A stretch of DNA of 64,000 nt, taken from CBDBLK01 sp965243145 (GTDB taxonomy: Bacteria > Bdellovibrionota > Bacteriovoracia > Bacteriovoracales > Bacteriovoracaceae). The notes beneath the pieces were generated by a model, which worked only from the letters and a program-made list of their open reading frames with translations, was not told the origin of the DNA and ran no database searches. Shown piece after piece: positions 35,448 through 43,732 of the stretch (position 1 is the stretch's first letter; each line of letters opens with the position of its first letter). The stretch is taken from assembly GCA_965243145.1 (NCBI GenBank), contig CBDEUB010000002.1, positions 1,984,001 to 2,048,000 on the forward strand, given 5' to 3'. The position numbers were made by a program, and so were the translations under genes.

Positions 35448-36125
35448 TCAGGCCAGAGCGATAAACCTGCTTAGGGTGTAGATCAGGCCGTAAATGACGG
35501 GTTGGTGGAGCAGGTAAATCCACAGGCTCCAGCGCCCCAGGAAGGCCATCCACCGCATAAATTTCCAGTCGGGAAGTCGCCAGCGGTGAAGGCCGAGGGC
35601 CTGCCACCAGATGCCGAGCAGGACGACGCCCACCCAGGGCAGGGCGGGAACGAAATCCAGACTCGAATGATCCATTCTGATCCAGGGATAGCGGAATCCC
35701 AGCAAGGCGGGGACGAGGATCAGCACCCCCGAGAGTCCCGCTAACCGAGGATGGCCGATCAGGGGAAGCGCCAAAAAGCTGCACACCAGAATACAGTGGA
35801 GAATACCGAAATAAATCCAGCGGGTGGGAAAGAGCAGGTAGGTGGCCAGTGAAATGGCCCCGGCGGCGAGGGCCAATTTGGCCGATCTCTTGCCAAAGCT
35901 CCGCCACCGGATGCCGCGGGAATGGGCCAAGGGCAGAGAGAGGCCCATAGCGGTGAGGAAGAGGAAGACGATCACTTGGGCAAAGGCGCGCATGGGAAAG
36001 TCGGAGGGGAGGTAACCGAACCAGCGCAAATCATAGAGAGTGTGGAAAACCACCATCAATATGACCGCCAGCCCGCGGATTTGGTCGACGATGGGGTAGC
36101 GGGGAGTTGCTTTTGAGGAAGTCAT
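35448..36125 (-). CDS. DUF1624-type membrane acyltransferase
   Basis: The 225-residue membrane protein has about seven helices. IVDQIRGLAVILMVVFHTLYDL at the N-terminus with the His in helix 1, and LGRWSLWIYLLHQPVIYGLI at the end, match the heparan-alpha-glucosaminide N-acetyltransferase-like (DUF1624) family, which moves acetyl groups across membranes. The acceptor is unknown. ATG 36125 overlaps the end of the preceding gene by 4 bases, so both are co-translated. Confidence 0.8.
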   Translation of the reverse strand: MTSSKATPRYPIVDQIRGLAVILMVVFHTLYDLRWFGYLPSDFPMRAFAQVIVFLFLTAMGLSLPLAHSRGIRWRSFGKRSAKLALAAGAISLATYLLFPTRWIYFGILHCILVCSFLALPLIGHPRLAGLSGVLILVPALLGFRYPWIRMDHSSLDFVPALPWVGVVLLGIWWQALGLHRWRLPDWKFMRWMAFLGRWSLWIYLLHQPVIYGLIYTLSRFIALA

Positions 36126-36847
36126 GGAGTTCTCCAAAAAAAGAGGGCCACGCGATCGGACGCCCAAGTCCACTCTCCCGTGGCCCGGTTGCTCAGGCCG
36201 TGACTGCTCAGCGGGGCCAGGGGGTTTTGGGGAGACAGGGAGTACTCGACTTTTCCTTCTAGGTGGGAGGTTCCCTCTCGGAGGGACATCAGGGAAAAAG
36301 GGCCTGGGCGGTGAAAGTGGAATTTGCCGGGGGAGCACAAGGTCACCTCTTCTTCAAAGTGGGCCACGCTGTCGGTGCGGCGTTCGAGCCATTTGGCCAC
36401 TTCCAGGATTCCGCACCACTCGTGCCCGCGATCTCCACCGAGCATACCTGCCAAGTGGAGTTCTGTGGGAGAAAGGGACAAAAAATCCAAAATTTTAAGC
36501 CCTAGGCCCAAGTCGGAAACATCCTTATTTGCCGGAAAGCGCAGATGGAGTAGGGAGGGCGACGAATCCCCGTCCCCGAGGGAGAGGTAGGGGCCGAGGG
36601 AATGTTTTAGGGGCGGGGCCAAAAAATGTTCCAAATGCCTGACTCCGCCGTCGATAAACAGGGCGGGATGGGGGGAGTGGGAGGCCACATCCTCTCGAAA
36701 AATTTGGGGAATGGGGGCCAGCATGGGGCCAAACAGTGCGCACGCCAGTGATTTGGTGGATGAATCCCGCCGTTCCCACTGGAGGTTTACCTTTTGCAGA
36801 AATTCTTTCAGAGGGGGAGCGTGGGGGTTGAGGTGGAGAGAGGCCAT
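36122..36847 (-). CDS. Thiamine pyrophosphokinase-like protein
   Basis: In this 241-residue protein ALFIDGGVRHLEHFL and LSLGDGDSSPSLL resemble the DGG and GDxDS motifs of thiamine pyrophosphokinase, and FPANKDVSDLGLGLKIL followed by LAGMLGGDRGHEW resembles the KDxTD and GxxGxRxDH segments that bind Mg-ATP and thiamine. The second half (about 170-241) is strand-rich like the thiamine-binding domain. The match is by motif pattern, and the canonical Thr of KDxTD is Ser. It is divergent from the gene at 36880. Confidence 0.6.
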   Translation of the reverse strand: MASLHLNPHAPPLKEFLQKVNLQWERRDSSTKSLACALFGPMLAPIPQIFREDVASHSPHPALFIDGGVRHLEHFLAPPLKHSLGPYLSLGDGDSSPSLLHLRFPANKDVSDLGLGLKILDFLSLSPTELHLAGMLGGDRGHEWCGILEVAKWLERRTDSVAHFEEEVTLCSPGKFHFHRPGPFSLMSLREGTSHLEGKVEYSLSPQNPLAPLSSHGLSNRATGEWTWASDRVALFFWRTP

Positions 36848-36879
36848 ACCACCCCTAGCCTAACACGACTCCTCTTTCT

Positions 36880-37572
36880 ATGGTATGGAGACTCATGATG
36901 GAGAGATTGGGACAGCTTGCCCAGCGAACCGATTGCGTCTTTGACTCCCGGCCACCATCGGGGCCAAACCCTGTGGTTTCCCTGGGAGGAATCTTTCACG
37001 GCGTTTGGCAGGAGATCGAAAATTGCCGGATTGGCCAGTTATTTTATGGCCGCCGCGCACTGGAACGCAGGTTTCCCGGCCTTGACGGGCAGATTCAGGG
37101 GGTGGCCGCAGGGCTGTGCCTTCTGTTTCAGAACTCTGATTTTTTCCGCTGGCCACAGTTGGAATACAGGGAATTGGAGAGTTTTTTGCGGACGGAAAAC
37201 CACCGGCCGGTCTTCCAAGGCCTTCCCAAATTGGAGGAGAGTGCCCAAAAAATGTTGGCCGAACTCAAAGAAAATCTCCTCTTGGCCCATTTCTTAGACT
37301 GTTGGGGCCGCGTTTTAGGGGGCATCGGTAAGGCATCCATTCGTTGGGAAAAACGGCCCTTGAGCAATATGCAGTCCGCCTTGGAGTTGCAGGGCCTGGT
37401 TTTTTATCCCTTTTGTCAAAGGTTTGGCCTGAGTTGGGTGCTCTTCTCACTAGAGGGTGAAGACTTTATTTTTAAAGGTGGCCAGATGGAGGAATGGGAG
37501 AAATCGGCCCTGCGGCGTTTTATAGGTCATGTTTTTCAAAAAGAAGGCCTTAATATTATTGCAGAAGTTTGA
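36880..37572 (+). CDS. Uncharacterised protein
   Basis: A 230-residue soluble protein rich in Leu, Gln and aromatic residues, with no signal peptide or membrane segment. Predicted mostly helical; LDGQIQGVAAGLCLLFQNSDFF and EESAQKMLAELKENLLLAHFLD stand out. ATG at 36895, with GGAG 4 bases upstream, is an equally good start. It is transcribed away from the thiamine-kinase-like gene with 32 bases between starts. I do not recognise the family. Confidence 0.6.
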   Translation: MVWRLMMERLGQLAQRTDCVFDSRPPSGPNPVVSLGGIFHGVWQEIENCRIGQLFYGRRALERRFPGLDGQIQGVAAGLCLLFQNSDFFRWPQLEYRELESFLRTENHRPVFQGLPKLEESAQKMLAELKENLLLAHFLDCWGRVLGGIGKASIRWEKRPLSNMQSALELQGLVFYPFCQRFGLSWVLFSLEGEDFIFKGGQMEEWEKSALRRFIGHVFQKEGLNIIAEV

Positions 37573-37651
37573 AGAAGGAGATACATTTTAAGGGAGGATG
37601 AATTTTATTGGAGGCGAAGCTATAGAAACGATTGGGGCCAGGGGACGAAAA

Positions 37652-37954
37652 ATGTACTTTTTGGCATGGAGTATATTTTTGTTTAGTTCCCCCATTTTTT
37701 CGGCAGATGCCCAGCGGGGGCAAAATCTCTATCAAAATTGCATTTCCTGCCATGGTGTAAACGGCGAGGGTAATATTGCCGAAAAGGCCCCTCGGATTGC
37801 TGGCCAACACGATTGGTATATCATTTCTTCAATTGAGGCCTTCAAAGTGGGGAAAGAGCGCCGGAATGACAAAATGTTACCCTATATTAGGAATTTGAGC
37901 GAACGGGATATTCAAGACCTTGCCGCCTATATATCGGGGTTAGACCCCTTGTAG
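37652..37954 (+). CDS. Small secreted class I cytochrome c
   Basis: ATG 37652, with GGGGA 6 bases upstream, gives 100 residues: a signal peptide (to about residue 17), the haem motif CISCHG, the Gly-Glu-rich loop GVNGEGN and MLPYIRNLSERDIQDLAAYI, whose Met is the likely sixth haem ligand. It is a periplasmic electron carrier of the c553/c5 type. Its haem would be attached by the CcsA-ResB pair encoded at 32.1-35.4 kb. Confidence 0.9.
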   Translation: MYFLAWSIFLFSSPIFSADAQRGQNLYQNCISCHGVNGEGNIAEKAPRIAGQHDWYIISSIEAFKVGKERRNDKMLPYIRNLSERDIQDLAAYISGLDPL

Positions 37955-37974
37955 GGTTTGAATGAGCTTTTTTC

Positions 37975-38418
37975 ATGAGCTTGACTTTTTTCAGAGTGAG
38001 GGAAGAGGAAAATCTTGAAGAGGTCTATAACTACACCATTGACGCCTTCTCGGACTCTCCCGATTTTAATTGGACGGTGGAGGCCCTCAAAACCGAGATG
38101 GCGGCGGGTTGGGAGCTTTTTGGAGTGAAGAATGAGCAGGAGGAAATAGTGGCAGTGGCCCTTATGAAAGAAGATGGCACTGAACTGCTGACAAAAAATA
38201 CGGGCCTTCGTATTGACCATCAGGGCAGCGGGTATAACCATGAGATCAAGGAATTTTTTGAGTCCTCGGCCAAGGAGCGGGGCCTCAAAAAAGTTTTTCA
38301 CTATTGCAGGATTGATAATTTTCGCATGTACAGTTTAAATGAGAGTCACAATTATCACAGGACAGGAAATGTTTATTCCGATGGCACTGTCGTTGAATGG
38401 GTCAAGGCCATCGGATGA
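37975..38418 (+). CDS. GNAT-like acetyltransferase
   Basis: The 147-residue protein has a GNAT-like pattern: an N-terminal strand-helix, IVAVALMKEDG, an acetyl-CoA loop HQGSGYNHEIKEFF (Q/RxxGxG/A type) followed by helix ESSAKERGLKKV and the closing NFRMYSLNESHNYHRTG that resembles the NxxAxxLYExxGF segment. The substrate is not predictable. It lies 20 bases after the cytochrome gene. A structured repeat begins about 60 bases after its stop. Confidence 0.6.
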   Translation: MSLTFFRVREEENLEEVYNYTIDAFSDSPDFNWTVEALKTEMAAGWELFGVKNEQEEIVAVALMKEDGTELLTKNTGLRIDHQGSGYNHEIKEFFESSAKERGLKKVFHYCRIDNFRMYSLNESHNYHRTGNVYSDGTVVEWVKAIG

Positions 38419-38477
38419 CAACCTTTTTTGTAACTACACATATTCAAGTGAAAAATTATAATAGAAACACTGTAAGT

Positions 38478-38594
38478 GCTCACAATTTAGGTCAGATTGG
38501 GGGGAAGCGAGACAGAACGACCGAGGCGTGCTCAATGCACGCCGCAGGGAGTGATGGCAAAGCTGACTCGCAAGATGGCCTGAAGTGTGAGAGC
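38478..38594 (+). repeat. Structured interspersed repeat, copy A
   Basis: About 117 bases, about 87% identical to an inverted copy at 45864-45982. The ends pair with each other (CTCACA with TGTGAG, then AGGTCA with TGGCCT) and an inner arm GGCGTGC-loop-GCACGCC is perfect. The ends and the loop region are the most conserved parts. It sits about 60 bases downstream of the GNAT stop and 38 bases upstream of the histone-like gene. Base pairing and conserved orientation suggest a transcribed, folded element or a decayed small mobile repeat. Confidence 0.7.
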
Positions 38595-38631
38595 TTACCC
38601 TTTTTTAAGGCCAACCAGAAGGAGGAATAAC

Positions 38632-39153
38632 ATGGTCAAGAGAAAGACAACTCGAAAGAAGGCGACTAGAAAGACCGCCACTCGAAAGACGGCAACCAGA
38701 AAAACGGCGACCAGGAAGAAGGTCACTCGAAAAAAGGCCACTCGGAAAAAAGTGACTAAGAAGAAGGCCACCAGGAAGAAAGCGACCCGAAAGGCCGCCA
38801 CTCGAAAAACCGCTACCAGGAAAACTGCCACTCGCAAGACGGCCACTCGAAAAACCGCTACACGCAGGGCGGCCACTCGAAAAACGGCCAAGAAGAAGAC
38901 CAAGAGGAAGCCTAACGCGGCCTTTATGCGGCCCTTGACTCCCTCTTCGGATTTGGCGGCAGTGATTGGAACGAGAGCGGTTCCCCGAACTCAGGCCACC
39001 AAGAAGGTGTGGGAGTACATCCGCAAGCACAATTTGCAAAACCCGAGGAACAGGCGCAACATCCTGGCGGATGCCAAGCTCAGAAGGGTTTTCGGCAAGG
39101 GAGAGATTTCCATGTTTGAGTTGGGGGGCTGTCTCGGTAGACACCTCAACTAA
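38632..39153 (+). CDS. Histone-H1/Hc2-like basic protein fused to a SWIB domain
   Basis: ATG 38632 has a strong ribosome site (AAGGAGG). Residues 3-95 are made of tandem 5-residue units of the type ATRKT/ATRKK, a Lys/Arg/Ala/Thr composition like bacterial histone H1 homologues (HctB/Hc2). Residues about 100-173 form a SWIB/MDM2-like domain: PLTPSSDLAAVIG, VWEYIRKHNLQNPRNRRNI, FGKGEISMFELGGCLGRHL. Chlamydiae encode these two parts separately or fused to TopA. Nucleoid compaction or a chromatin-like role is inferred. An intrinsic terminator follows. Confidence 0.85.
   Translation: MVKRKTTRKKATRKTATRKTATRKTATRKKVTRKKATRKKVTKKKATRKKATRKAATRKTATRKTATRKTATRKTATRRAATRKTAKKKTKRKPNAAFMRPLTPSSDLAAVIGTRAVPRTQATKKVWEYIRKHNLQNPRNRRNILADAKLRRVFGKGEISMFELGGCLGRHLN
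38648..38890 (+). repeat. 15-bp tandem repeats encoding ATRKT units
   Basis: About sixteen imperfect copies of a 15-base unit (ACTCGAAAGACGGCC and variants) encode the basic part of the histone-like protein. Such arrays vary in length by slippage, so copy number may differ between strains. Confidence 0.85.
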
Positions 39154-39171
39154 TCTTAAATTTGATTGATT

Positions 39172-39211
39172 CTAAGGCCCATCATCTTGGTGATGCATGG
39201 GCCTTAGTTTT
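39172..39211 (+). terminator. Intrinsic terminator after the histone-like gene
   Basis: CTAAGGCCCAT at 39172-39182 pairs with ATGGGCCTTAG at 39197-39207 (11 bp), followed by TTTT. An inner CATC/GATG arm extends the stem. It terminates the plus-strand gene and overlaps the 3' end of the minus-strand glycosyltransferase, whose stop codon lies in the left arm. Confidence 0.8.
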
Positions 39212-40194
39212 ATGGCCTTCCAGACATCTTTGGGGGAAAAATTTTTCAGACATTCCATGCTGGAGCAGGTTTCCAAAGGGCAGTAGTGCGCCTGCCTGGT
39301 TCGACATTCGAGTCCCTCTTTATAAAAGTAGGGGTGTCGGGAAGTGGGGTAGGGGTGCCATTCCGTTGGAGGTTCTGGCCCAAAGAGAGTCCAGGTTTGA
39401 ACGCCGAGGGCGGCACACAGGTGTTTGAGGCCCGTATCGTTGCCCACATAGGCCCGGGATGGGGCCAAAATCCGGGGGAGTTTGGAAAGGGCCACCTCGA
39501 CAAATTGAACCCGTGGGGGCAACGGGAAGGCCTTGAGTGAGCGCTTGATCTCTTGATCGCGGGCGCTGGCCGAGAGGGGAATTTGGATTTTGGTTTGGGG
39601 AGAATCCTCGCAGATGAGTTGGCACAGCCGGGCATAGTGCTTGAGTGGCCACATTTTAGCATCCCGCGTGGCCACCACTCCCAGAGTGATGAGGTCTTCC
39701 CTTTTTGTACCCAGGGATTCCATTCGGGGGAGAAAGTGGAGATGGGAGGGCCGAGGAAGGCCCCGTTTTTTCCCCAAGTAACTCCAGGCACCGTCGAGGT
39801 CTCTTTGAGTGGCGGCCTTGATCATTCCCTGATCGTAAACTCGCCCCAGAGTGGAGTGGTGGTTGTGGTAGCAATAGGGGCGCAAAAGGCATTGAAAAAA
39901 TTTTCCGCTGCGGCCAGTTTGGAACATTTCAAAGACCAGATTTGGCCCTAAACGCCTGATTTTCCAATAATGCTGCCACCAATCTTTCCAGTGGCGCAAG
40001 GAGAAGGGATAGATCAGGTCGGCCCCGGTCTTGACCTCGGCAAAAAGGGGGGCCACCCAGGCGGGAACGGCGTAAATAAGGCGTGTTTGGGGAAGGATTG
40101 TTTTGAGGTATTGGATGGTGGCCAGGCCGAGAATGGCATCCCCCATGGCCCTGTTTTTAACAACCAGAATGGATTGAGGTACTTTTTTCAACAC
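39172..40194 (-). CDS. Glycosyltransferase family 9 (ADP-heptose:LPS heptosyltransferase type)
   Basis: The product has about 340 residues from GTG 40194; the frame continues upstream to ATG 40272, overlapping the divergent gene, so the start is uncertain. SILVVKNRAMGDAILGLATIQ and the C-terminal nucleotide-sugar site YVGNDTGLKHLCAALGVQTWTLFG are typical of GT9. The last 40 residues hold a Cys cluster (CRTRQAHYCPLETCSSMEC) seen in some family members. It probably adds heptose to the lipopolysaccharide core. It is paired divergently with a GT2 gene. Confidence 0.85.
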   Translation of the reverse strand: MLKKVPQSILVVKNRAMGDAILGLATIQYLKTILPQTRLIYAVPAWVAPLFAEVKTGADLIYPFSLRHWKDWWQHYWKIRRLGPNLVFEMFQTGRSGKFFQCLLRPYCYHNHHSTLGRVYDQGMIKAATQRDLDGAWSYLGKKRGLPRPSHLHFLPRMESLGTKREDLITLGVVATRDAKMWPLKHYARLCQLICEDSPQTKIQIPLSASARDQEIKRSLKAFPLPPRVQFVEVALSKLPRILAPSRAYVGNDTGLKHLCAALGVQTWTLFGPEPPTEWHPYPTSRHPYFYKEGLECRTRQAHYCPLETCSSMECLKNFSPKDVWKAIKLRPMHHQDDGP

Positions 40195-40270
40195 CTTTGT
40201 CTTTCGCAAAAAGAGCGGGCCTTGTAAAATGGGGGGCCTTGGAAAAAAGGCAGGGATTGTGGAAGAGAAC

Positions 40271-41032
40271 ATGGTTCAATTATCGGCCTCCATTATCGCG
40301 TTCAACGAAGAACGGAATATTTTGCGTTGTATTAAATCCCTGCGGGGAATTTGCGACGAAATAGTGGTGGTGGATTCCCACTCCCAAGACCGGACGGTGG
40401 AGATCGCGCGGGAATGTGGCGCGCGGGTAATTCAGCACCCCTTTCAGGGCCATATTGAGCAAAAGAATTTTGCCCTGGCCCAATGCCGGTTCGACTATAT
40501 CCTCAGTCTGGATGCTGATGAGGCCCTGAGCGAGGAGTTGCGAGAATCCATTTTGGCCGCCAAGGCCAATTTTTCCCACCAGGGTTATCGCTTTAACCGC
40601 CTGACTTGTTACGCTGGCCATTGGGTGCGCCATTGTGGTTGGTATCCCGACACCAAACTGCGCCTGGTGCGAAAAAATACCGCCCGTTGGGAGGGAGTCA
40701 ACCCCCACGATATTTTGCGACTCAAAAGCGGTTCCAAGGGGTTCTTTCTCAAGGGTGACTTGCTTCACTACAGTTATGACAGCATCAGTTCCCATATTGA
40801 GCAAACCAACAAGTTTAGCTCGATTGCCGCCAAGGCCATCTTTGGGCGGGGTGGGCGGGGCAGTTACTTGGACATAACTTTGAGGCCCTGGTTGAAGTTT
40901 CTCAGAGATTATATTTGGAAGCGGGGATTTTTAGACGGACGCTACGGGTTTGTGATTTGTTGTATCAATGGCCTGGCGACCTTTCTCAAATATGCCAAAT
41001 TGAGAGAACTCGCTCGGGGTAAGAACATTTAA
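40271..41032 (+). CDS. Glycosyltransferase family 2 (LPS core type)
   Basis: ATG 40271 gives 253 residues beginning MVQLSASIIAFNEERNILRC, with the GT2 motifs DEIVVVDSHSQDRT and YILSLDADEALSEEL (DxD). It has the WaaE/KdtX-like end (HVEQTNKFSS-like IEQTNKFSSIAAKA and FLRDYIWKRGFLDGRYGF). Such enzymes add glucose or a related sugar to the inner core of lipopolysaccharide. It is divergent from the GT9 gene, consistent with a core-assembly pair. Confidence 0.85.
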   Translation: MVQLSASIIAFNEERNILRCIKSLRGICDEIVVVDSHSQDRTVEIARECGARVIQHPFQGHIEQKNFALAQCRFDYILSLDADEALSEELRESILAAKANFSHQGYRFNRLTCYAGHWVRHCGWYPDTKLRLVRKNTARWEGVNPHDILRLKSGSKGFFLKGDLLHYSYDSISSHIEQTNKFSSIAAKAIFGRGGRGSYLDITLRPWLKFLRDYIWKRGFLDGRYGFVICCINGLATFLKYAKLRELARGKNI

Positions 41033-41041
41033 AGAAAAGTT

Positions 41042-41731
41042 CTATTCGGTTTGCAGTAGTGTTCCATGTTGGTTGAGGAAGTCGGTGAACAACCCAAACA
41101 TTTCTCGACTTTTAGTGTTGTTTTCCATTTCTCTCACCATCCCCTGGCGGATTTGTTCCCGTAAATGTTTGCGAATAGGGTAGGGGTGTTCTCGAAATTC
41201 GATCACATTTGCTGCAATGGCAATTCCGACGAGGGATGAAGCAACAATAAAAATTTTGCCTTTGTTCGATCTCAATGTATAACCCATAGGTTCTCTTGAT
41301 CTAGAACCCTCAATAAATTCAATAATTGTATCAAATCCTACAAGAGCACCTACCACAAAACTAGATGCTCCAATTAGTGCGCCCATCCAGTTTTGGCCAT
41401 TGAATTTTTCAAAATCCTTTTCCAAAGATTCCATTTCGAGGCCTAAATTGGCCACAAACTGGTGCAAGTCGGCCCTGCCTACTTCGATAGTGGCAAAGCA
41501 GTCTAGGCCTAGAGTTCTAAAATCTTTGTTGTTGAGAGAAGGCCTCTCGGTGGCAGAATCTTCGCGGCAGGCGTAAACATTGATGGTTTCTCCATTACTT
41601 TCCAAATCATCTTCCAAAAAGTAAAAGTCGGGAATGGTGTCCACCAAAACTTCCTGGGCCAAAACGGTGTTGGAAGAAAAGGCCAGCACGGGAGTGAGAA
41701 TCGGGACGAGAAACATTTTCAAACATTGCAT
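41042..41731 (-). CDS. Uncharacterised exported protein with two membrane helices
   Basis: The 229-residue product has a signal peptide (about 1-25, AGAGG-type ribosome site before the ATG), an extracytoplasmic region with two Cys (NVYACRED, LDCFATIEV), a membrane helix about 117-137 (MGALIGASSFVVGALVGFD), a short Arg-rich loop and a second helix about 159-175 (FIVASSLVGIAIAANVI), then a charged C-terminus. The middle resembles no family I recognise. It faces the GT2 gene tail to tail. Confidence 0.6.
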   Translation of the reverse strand: MQCLKMFLVPILTPVLAFSSNTVLAQEVLVDTIPDFYFLEDDLESNGETINVYACREDSATERPSLNNKDFRTLGLDCFATIEVGRADLHQFVANLGLEMESLEKDFEKFNGQNWMGALIGASSFVVGALVGFDTIIEFIEGSRSREPMGYTLRSNKGKIFIVASSLVGIAIAANVIEFREHPYPIRKHLREQIRQGMVREMENNTKSREMFGLFTDFLNQHGTLLQTE

Positions 41732-41975
41732 GACGCACCTCTTTGTTTAAGTGTCTTGAGAGATTGATAAAACACAAAAAATTAAGATTGTCAAGATTTT
41801 TTTTTGCGCTATGCATTTTTATGTTGATTCAAGTCGCATTGGGTTATAAATGTGCAAAAATGAAAAAATTTCAATTTTTCTGTTGAATAGGACAGGGTGG
41901 CCTTCCTAATGTGTTCTCATCGCCGGGTTTCTTTCGGCCATGTTAGGATAGCTTCAATCCCCAAGGGAGTATGTC

Positions 41976-42707
41976 ATGGGAAGCGAAAAAAAAATTGCCA
42001 CTGTGAAAAAACCTAAGATGCAAGTTGATCGGTTGGAAAAATACCTTCTCGCCTATCAGATGAGAAGTGAGGAATCCCAACGAAAAACTGAAGCATCTCA
42101 GCGCAAGACCGAAGCATCCCAACGGAAAACTGAAAAGGCCTTGCGCGAATTAAAAGAATCTCATCAAAAATTGGGAAAATTTGTCAAGGAAAATTCCAGG
42201 GCCATCAAAAGGGCCAGTGGCAATTTTAATACGAAGTGGGGCGATTTTTTGGAAAATCTTGTTGAAGGCGATTTGGTTTCTCTGCTTCGCAATTGGGGTT
42301 TTGAAGACCTCGATGCTGAGATTCATCCCATCCCCAAAGTGATTGCTTCCAACAATGATGGAACCCCTAAATACGAACTCGATCTAATTGTCAAAAATGG
42401 AGCATTGGCCTTCGTCGTAGAGGTTAAAACCACACTTACAATTTTCGATGTTGATGTTTTTTTGGGGAAATTGGAAGTTTTGAAAGATGATTTTTCCGAC
42501 TACAAAAACAAGGCGGTTTACGGGTGCATGGCCTATATTAATGTCGAAAAAGAGACAATCAAAAACCCTAAAACCAGAAAAGTTAAAGTCACGGATGCCC
42601 TGGCCTACGCCCAAAAAAATGGCCTGGTGACTATTCGCGCTCCGGGTGGCCCTGCAAATATCTCCACCATCACCAACCCCAAAGGTTTTGTTCCCAAAAT
42701 GTTTTGA
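41976..42707 (+). CDS. Coiled-coil protein with PD-(D/E)XK nuclease-like domain (DUF3782 type)
   Basis: The 243-residue protein begins with a charged head and a coiled coil built on three SQRKTEA heptads (about 34-54) continuing to about 80. The second part has a nuclease-fold pattern, ELDLIVKNGALAFVVEVKTTL, with Asp and ExK spaced as in PD-(D/E)XK enzymes. DUF3782-type proteins of this plan are common in bacteria and their role is unknown; a DNA-acting or degenerate nuclease is inferred. AAGGGAG precedes the ATG. Confidence 0.7.
   Translation: MGSEKKIATVKKPKMQVDRLEKYLLAYQMRSEESQRKTEASQRKTEASQRKTEKALRELKESHQKLGKFVKENSRAIKRASGNFNTKWGDFLENLVEGDLVSLLRNWGFEDLDAEIHPIPKVIASNNDGTPKYELDLIVKNGALAFVVEVKTTLTIFDVDVFLGKLEVLKDDFSDYKNKAVYGCMAYINVEKETIKNPKTRKVKVTDALAYAQKNGLVTIRAPGGPANISTITNPKGFVPKMF
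42075..42137 (+). repeat. 21-bp triplet repeat encoding SQRKTEA heptads
   Basis: Three imperfect 21-base units encode the heptads of the coiled coil in the DUF3782-type protein. The unit equals one heptad, so copy change keeps the coil in phase. Confidence 0.75.
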
Positions 42708-42712
42708 GGTAT

Positions 42713-43666
42713 TTAATTTTTGCCGAGGGGTTTGCGGTTGAAAATATAGGGGAAAACCCCCAGCAAATTGACCATGGCCTGGCACAAAAAATAGAGGTTG
42801 AAGTAGTTGGCCCCGCCGGGGATGTTAATAAGCCCGAAAAGTTGTTCAAAGGCCACATGCCCCAGTCCGATTCCCGCTGGAGCTATGGGAATGGCCACGG
42901 TGATAAGGCCCAAGGGGATGATCGATAGAATGTGTCCGAGCGGTATATCGACGGGAAAAAAGGGCCTGCCGAGCAGGTAAAAGGAAGAGCAACAAATGAG
43001 TTGGGCACCAAGACTTAAAGTCAAGGATTTGATGACGACACCTTTATTTTTTCCTATGGCCCAGATTTGTGTGCTGACTTTGGAAATGACCTGGCCTAGA
43101 AAGGGGAGTTTGTTGGCCAGTCGGGACAGTTTTTCTTGCCATTGGGAAGGGGTGAAAAGACTGGCCACAAACAATAGTGCTCCGGCGAAGAGAAATAAAT
43201 TAAAAAGCATAAGTTGTCTCACTTGGGGGCCTATGGCGGAAATATCGTCGAAATAGAGCAAACTGGACACGCCCATAATGCACAACAGGCCAGTCAGGCC
43301 AAAAATGCGATCCATAAAAACCGAGGTCACCAAAAAAGTCTTGCCCAAATTTCTGTCGAGGCCCTGGGTGTAAATGAGCTTGATCAAATCTCCGGTGACG
43401 GCACCGGGAAGGAAATTGTTAAAAAAAAGACCGATCCAAGAGATGCGCACAATGGAAAATAGGCCCAACTTGCCTTGTGAACGGGCATGCAAGATCACGC
43501 GCCAGCGCAAGGCCGCCAAGAGGCCTTGGAACAGAATGAGGCCCAGAACCATCCAAAAGGAGTTGTGTTTCAATGCCCGAGGGATCAGAGAAAAATCGAG
43601 TCTTTCGTTTTCAACGAGCCACAGTATGATAGATGCGGCAAAGACAATTTTGAGAATGGCCTTCAT
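42713..43666 (-). CDS. AglD/lysylphosphatidylglycerol-synthase-type membrane protein (UPF0104)
   Basis: The 317-residue protein has about eight to nine membrane helices and the UPF0104 markers AALRWRVILHARS and ISWIGLFFNNFLPGAVTGDLIK, followed by FMDRIFGLTGLLC. The C-terminal IAPAGIGLGHVAFEQLFG also fits. Members include the LPG synthase flippase domain and archaeal AglD; some act in lipid-linked sugar handling. With glycosyltransferases and ugd alongside, envelope glycan or lipid transport is plausible. It is divergent from ugd. Confidence 0.85.
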   Translation of the reverse strand: MKAILKIVFAASIILWLVENERLDFSLIPRALKHNSFWMVLGLILFQGLLAALRWRVILHARSQGKLGLFSIVRISWIGLFFNNFLPGAVTGDLIKLIYTQGLDRNLGKTFLVTSVFMDRIFGLTGLLCIMGVSSLLYFDDISAIGPQVRQLMLFNLFLFAGALLFVASLFTPSQWQEKLSRLANKLPFLGQVISKVSTQIWAIGKNKGVVIKSLTLSLGAQLICCSSFYLLGRPFFPVDIPLGHILSIIPLGLITVAIPIAPAGIGLGHVAFEQLFGLINIPGGANYFNLYFLCQAMVNLLGVFPYIFNRKPLGKN

Positions 43667-43732
43667 TTGGCCGATCTTGCTTTTCAGGCGCTACCTCCTT
43701 AGTTTACTTAACATAAAGCAGAGGAAAGCAAT

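Noticed and set aside
38397..38630. A 77-codon open frame across the structured repeat, and its counterpart at 45813-46055
   Set aside because: Both lie over the repeated element, and their similarity is explained by the repeat. The arms pair as RNA, there is no ribosome site, and the peptide has no family.
41732..41975. Non-coding RNA or promoter pair in the 244-base AT-rich spacer
   Set aside because: A TTGATT/TATAAA pair with 15-base spacing is too weak; apart from that I see only low-complexity AT sequence.
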